Of a stretch of 8,967 nt of DNA, positions 6,736 through 8,967 are shown in pieces. The notes beneath the pieces are model-generated. The model was not told the DNA's origin. It made no database searches and saw only the letters and a list, made by a program, of their open reading frames with translations. The stretch covers positions 1-8,967 of the forward strand of contig PCWU01000076.1 in assembly GCA_002787455.1 (NCBI GenBank), written 5' to 3'. Origin of the DNA: Gallionellaceae bacterium CG11_big_fil_rev_8_21_14_0_20_60_62. Lineage in GTDB: Bacteria > Pseudomonadota > Gammaproteobacteria > Burkholderiales > Gallionellaceae. Every line of letters starts with the position of its first letter. Position 1 is the first letter of the stretch. The position numbers were made by a program, and so were the translations under genes.

Positions 6736-8907
6736 TTAACGCATCCGCTCAAGAACGATACCAGCCAGCGGGGGCAGTATTACCTCGATTGATTGATCCA
6801 TGCCATTGCATTTCTCGTCGCTGGTGTAGAGACCAAAACCGTTGCCGCTGTTGGAACCGCCGTAGTAGCGCGAATCGCTGTTGAAAATCTCGCGGTAGCC
6901 ACCTTTACGCGGTACACCGATACGATAACCCGCACGCGGCACCGGCGTGAAATTCAGCGCCACAATCACCTCTGAGCCATCGCGCGCGATGCGCCGATAG
7001 ACCAGCACCGACTGGTCGGCATTGTTGCAATCCACCCAGGCAAATCCCTCGTGCGAAAAATCCAGCTCGTGCAGGGCGGGCACCTCCAGATACAGGCGGT
7101 TCAGGTCGCGCATCATGGTCTTTATCCCGTTGTGCTCGTGCCGCTCCAGCAAATACCAGTCGAGTTCGGCACCCACCGCCCATTCGCGTCCCTGGGCGAA
7201 TTCATTGCCCATGAAGTTCAGCTTCTTGCCCGGAATCGTCATCTGATAGCTGTACAGCAGGCGCAGATTGGCAAATTTCTGCCAGGCATCGCCCGGCATT
7301 TTGTCGAGCAGGGATTTTTTGCCGTGCACCACTTCGTCATGCGAGAACGGCAGGATAAAGTTTTCGGTGTAAGCGTAAAGCTGGCCGAAGGTCAGCATGT
7401 TCTGGTGGTAGCGCCGGTGCACCGGTTCGCGCTTCAGGTAGGCCAGCGTGTCATTCATCCAGCCCATGTTCCACTTCATCGAAAAACCGAGACCGCCGAG
7501 ATAAGTCGGGCGCGACACCATCGGCCAAGAGGTGGATTCCTCGGCCAAGGTCAGCGAGCCGGGGAAATGCTCGTGGGTCATCACGTTCAGCTCGCGCAAA
7601 AAGTCCACCGCCTCGATGTTTTCGCGTCCACCAAACTTGTTCGGCAGCCACTGCCCCTCCTCGCGCGAATAATCCAGATACAACATCGAAGCCACCGCAT
7701 CCACGCGCAATCCGTCGATGTGTAATTCGCGCAACCAGAAATACGCATTAGCCAGCAGAAAGTTGCGCACCTCGTTGCGGCCGTAATTGAAAATCAGCGT
7801 GCCCCAATCCTGGTGCTCGCCCAGGCGCGGGTCTTCGTGCTCGTACAGCGCGGTACCGTCAAAACGCGCCAGTGCAAAAGCGTCTTTCGGAAAATGCGCC
7901 GGCACCCAGTCGAGGATCACGCCGATGCCGGCAATGTGACAACTGTCAACAAAATAGCGGAAATCGTCCGGTGTGCCAAAGCGGCTGGTCACCGCAAAAT
8001 AGCCGGTGGTCTGATAACCCCACGACTCGTCCAGCGGATGCTCGCTGACCGGCATCAATTCGATGTGCGTGTAGCCCATCTCCTGCACATACGGGATCAG
8101 GGTTTCAGCCAGTTCGCGAAAATTGTAGAAGCGGCCGTCCCAATGCTTGCGCCAGGAACCGGCGTGCATCTCGTACACGTTCAGTGGTAGATGCTGCCAA
8201 TCACGCACTGCGCGCTGTTCCATCCATGCGCTATCGCGCCAAGTGTAACTGCCCAGCGCGCTCACCCGCGTCGCCGTCCCCGGGCGCATCTCGAAGCTGA
8301 AACCGTAGGGGTCGGATTTGGTCAGCAGCTCGCCGCTATGGCGATTGCGAATCTCAAACTTGTAGAATTCGCCCAGCCCGATATCTGGCACGAACAACTC
8401 CCACACCCCGCTGCTACCAAGCGAACGCATCGGATGCACGCGGCCATCCCAACCGTTGAAATCGGACACCACACTGACCCGATTGGCATTCGGCGCCCAC
8501 ACCGCGAAACGCACGCCCCACACGCCCTGCACTTCCATGTGGTGGGCACCCAGCATGCGGTAGGATTCCTGCAACTTGCCCTGACCAAACAAATGCAGAT
8601 CGTGCTCGCTGATGCTCACCCCGAAGGTATAGGGGTCATGCACTTCAAGCAGATGGTTAAAATAGTTCAGTTGCAGCAAACAAGGCGACGGCAATTGTTG
8701 TTTGCCGTGCCAGACAAACAGGCCCGCCGGATCAATTCGCTCAAGCGGCAACCATGACTTGCCGTCATGCACCGACACCGCACTGGCATAGGGCTGGAAC
8801 ACGCGCAAGACATATTCGGATTTGATTCGGTGGAATCCCAGATAAGCAAAGGGATCGTGGTGACGTGCTTCTAAAACAGCAAGCTTATTCTGGCTTTCAG
8901 ATGGCAT
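6736..8907 (-). CDS. glgB: 1,4-alpha-glucan branching enzyme (GH13 subfamily 9, GlgB)
   Basis: A 723-residue cytoplasmic enzyme that cuts an alpha-1,4 chain and rejoins it as an alpha-1,6 branch (E. coli 728 aa). It has the full bacterial architecture: an N-terminal carbohydrate-binding module (about 10-105); a CBM48 domain (about 118-215, with FAVWAPNANRVSVVSDFNGW at 134-153); a GH13 (beta/alpha)8 barrel (about 245-610); and a C-terminal beta domain (about 620-723). Catalytic regions: ILDWVPAHFP (331-340); DGLRVDAVASMLY (398-410) with nucleophile D403; LAEESTSWP (454-462) with acid/base E456; ILPFSHDEVVHGK (518-530) with H523 and transition-state D524. Each is exactly two residues before its E. 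coli counterpart (D405, E458, D526). The ATG (8905-8907) has a GAGGAG Shine-Dalgarno six bases upstream and a promoter just before it. It is the first gene seen in the cluster. The next gene, pgi, is 203 bases away. Confidence 0.98.
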   Translation of the reverse strand: MPSESQNKLAVLEARHHDPFAYLGFHRIKSEYVLRVFQPYASAVSVHDGKSWLPLERIDPAGLFVWHGKQQLPSPCLLQLNYFNHLLEVHDPYTFGVSISEHDLHLFGQGKLQESYRMLGAHHMEVQGVWGVRFAVWAPNANRVSVVSDFNGWDGRVHPMRSLGSSGVWELFVPDIGLGEFYKFEIRNRHSGELLTKSDPYGFSFEMRPGTATRVSALGSYTWRDSAWMEQRAVRDWQHLPLNVYEMHAGSWRKHWDGRFYNFRELAETLIPYVQEMGYTHIELMPVSEHPLDESWGYQTTGYFAVTSRFGTPDDFRYFVDSCHIAGIGVILDWVPAHFPKDAFALARFDGTALYEHEDPRLGEHQDWGTLIFNYGRNEVRNFLLANAYFWLRELHIDGLRVDAVASMLYLDYSREEGQWLPNKFGGRENIEAVDFLRELNVMTHEHFPGSLTLAEESTSWPMVSRPTYLGGLGFSMKWNMGWMNDTLAYLKREPVHRRYHQNMLTFGQLYAYTENFILPFSHDEVVHGKKSLLDKMPGDAWQKFANLRLLYSYQMTIPGKKLNFMGNEFAQGREWAVGAELDWYLLERHEHNGIKTMMRDLNRLYLEVPALHELDFSHEGFAWVDCNNADQSVLVYRRIARDGSEVIVALNFTPVPRAGYRIGVPRKGGYREIFNSDSRYYGGSNSGNGFGLYTSDEKCNGMDQSIEVILPPLAGIVLERMR

Positions 8908-8913
8908 ATATCG

Positions 8914-8919
8914 CTCCTC
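8914..8919 (-). promoter_or_regulatory. Shine-Dalgarno of glgB
   Basis: GAGGAG on the minus strand sits six bases before the glgB ATG, an ideal spacing that supports this start. Confidence 0.8.
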
Positions 8920-8925
8920 ACCCGC

Positions 8926-8954
8926 AATATAGCCTTTAAAAACGGGCAGGACAA
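8926..8954 (-). promoter_or_regulatory. Sigma70-like promoter for glgB and the cluster
   Basis: On the minus strand a -35 box TTGTCC (8949-8954, four of six consensus bases) is followed by a 17-base spacer and a -10 box TATATT (8926-8931, five of six). The expected start of transcription is near 8919. This leaves a leader of only about 12 bases that begins at or inside the Shine-Dalgarno. The box quality and exact 17-base spacing are good, but the short leader is unusual, and a promoter farther upstream outside the window could also serve the genes. Confidence 0.55.
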
Positions 8955-8967
8955 CTCGAAGCGCAGG

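Noticed and set aside
1..8967. CRISPR arrays, tRNA or rRNA genes, transposases, phage or defence genes
   Set aside because: No regularly spaced repeats, RNA gene signatures or such proteins are visible. The coding space is filled by the glycogen genes.

Overview
The window holds most of a glycogen (alpha-1,4/1,6-glucan) metabolism cluster. Every gene is on the minus strand, so transcription runs from the right edge to the left. In transcription order: glgB (branching enzyme), pgi (glucose-6-phosphate isomerase), glgA (glycogen synthase), glgC (ADP-glucose pyrophosphorylase), a GH57 amylase/pullulanase-type hydrolase, and the first 42 codons of a gene cut by the left edge that is probably glycogen phosphorylase (glgP). 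The moderately high GC, the bacterial ADP-glucose (GlgC/GlgA) pathway, and proteins resembling the E. coli enzymes in length and active-site spacing point to a proteobacterium. A betaproteobacterium of the Gallionella/Nitrosomonas kind is my guess, but the sequence alone does not prove it.

Layout. 8908-8967 is the upstream region of glgB, with a good sigma70-like promoter and a Shine-Dalgarno. 6736-8907 is glgB. 6533-6735 is a 203-base spacer full of inverted repeats, including a roughly 104-base palindromic, MITE-like element. 4874-6532 is pgi, which overlaps glgA (3438-4877) by four bases (ATGA). Fourteen bases separate glgA from glgC (2140-3423). 1971-2139 is a spacer with a GC-rich hairpin. 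234-1970 is the GH57 gene. 128-233 is a spacer with an inverted repeat that runs into the GH57 stop codon. 1-127 is the truncated phosphorylase-like gene. No gap between genes exceeds about 205 bases.

How the genes work together. Pgi interconverts fructose-6-P and glucose-6-P, linking gluconeogenic carbon to the glucose-phosphate pool. A phosphoglucomutase, not present here, would supply glucose-1-P. GlgC makes ADP-glucose, GlgA elongates the alpha-1,4 chain and GlgB adds alpha-1,6 branches. The GH57 enzyme and the putative phosphorylase at the distal end would trim or mobilise the polymer. Synthesis and breakdown therefore appear to share one transcription unit, perhaps modulated by the structured spacers.

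This is mostly a well-known pathway. I found no clear sign of a wholly new system. The points worth a second look are the structured spacers (especially the mutually exclusive hairpins between glgB and pgi), the promoter with a very short leader, and the unassigned GH57 specificity.
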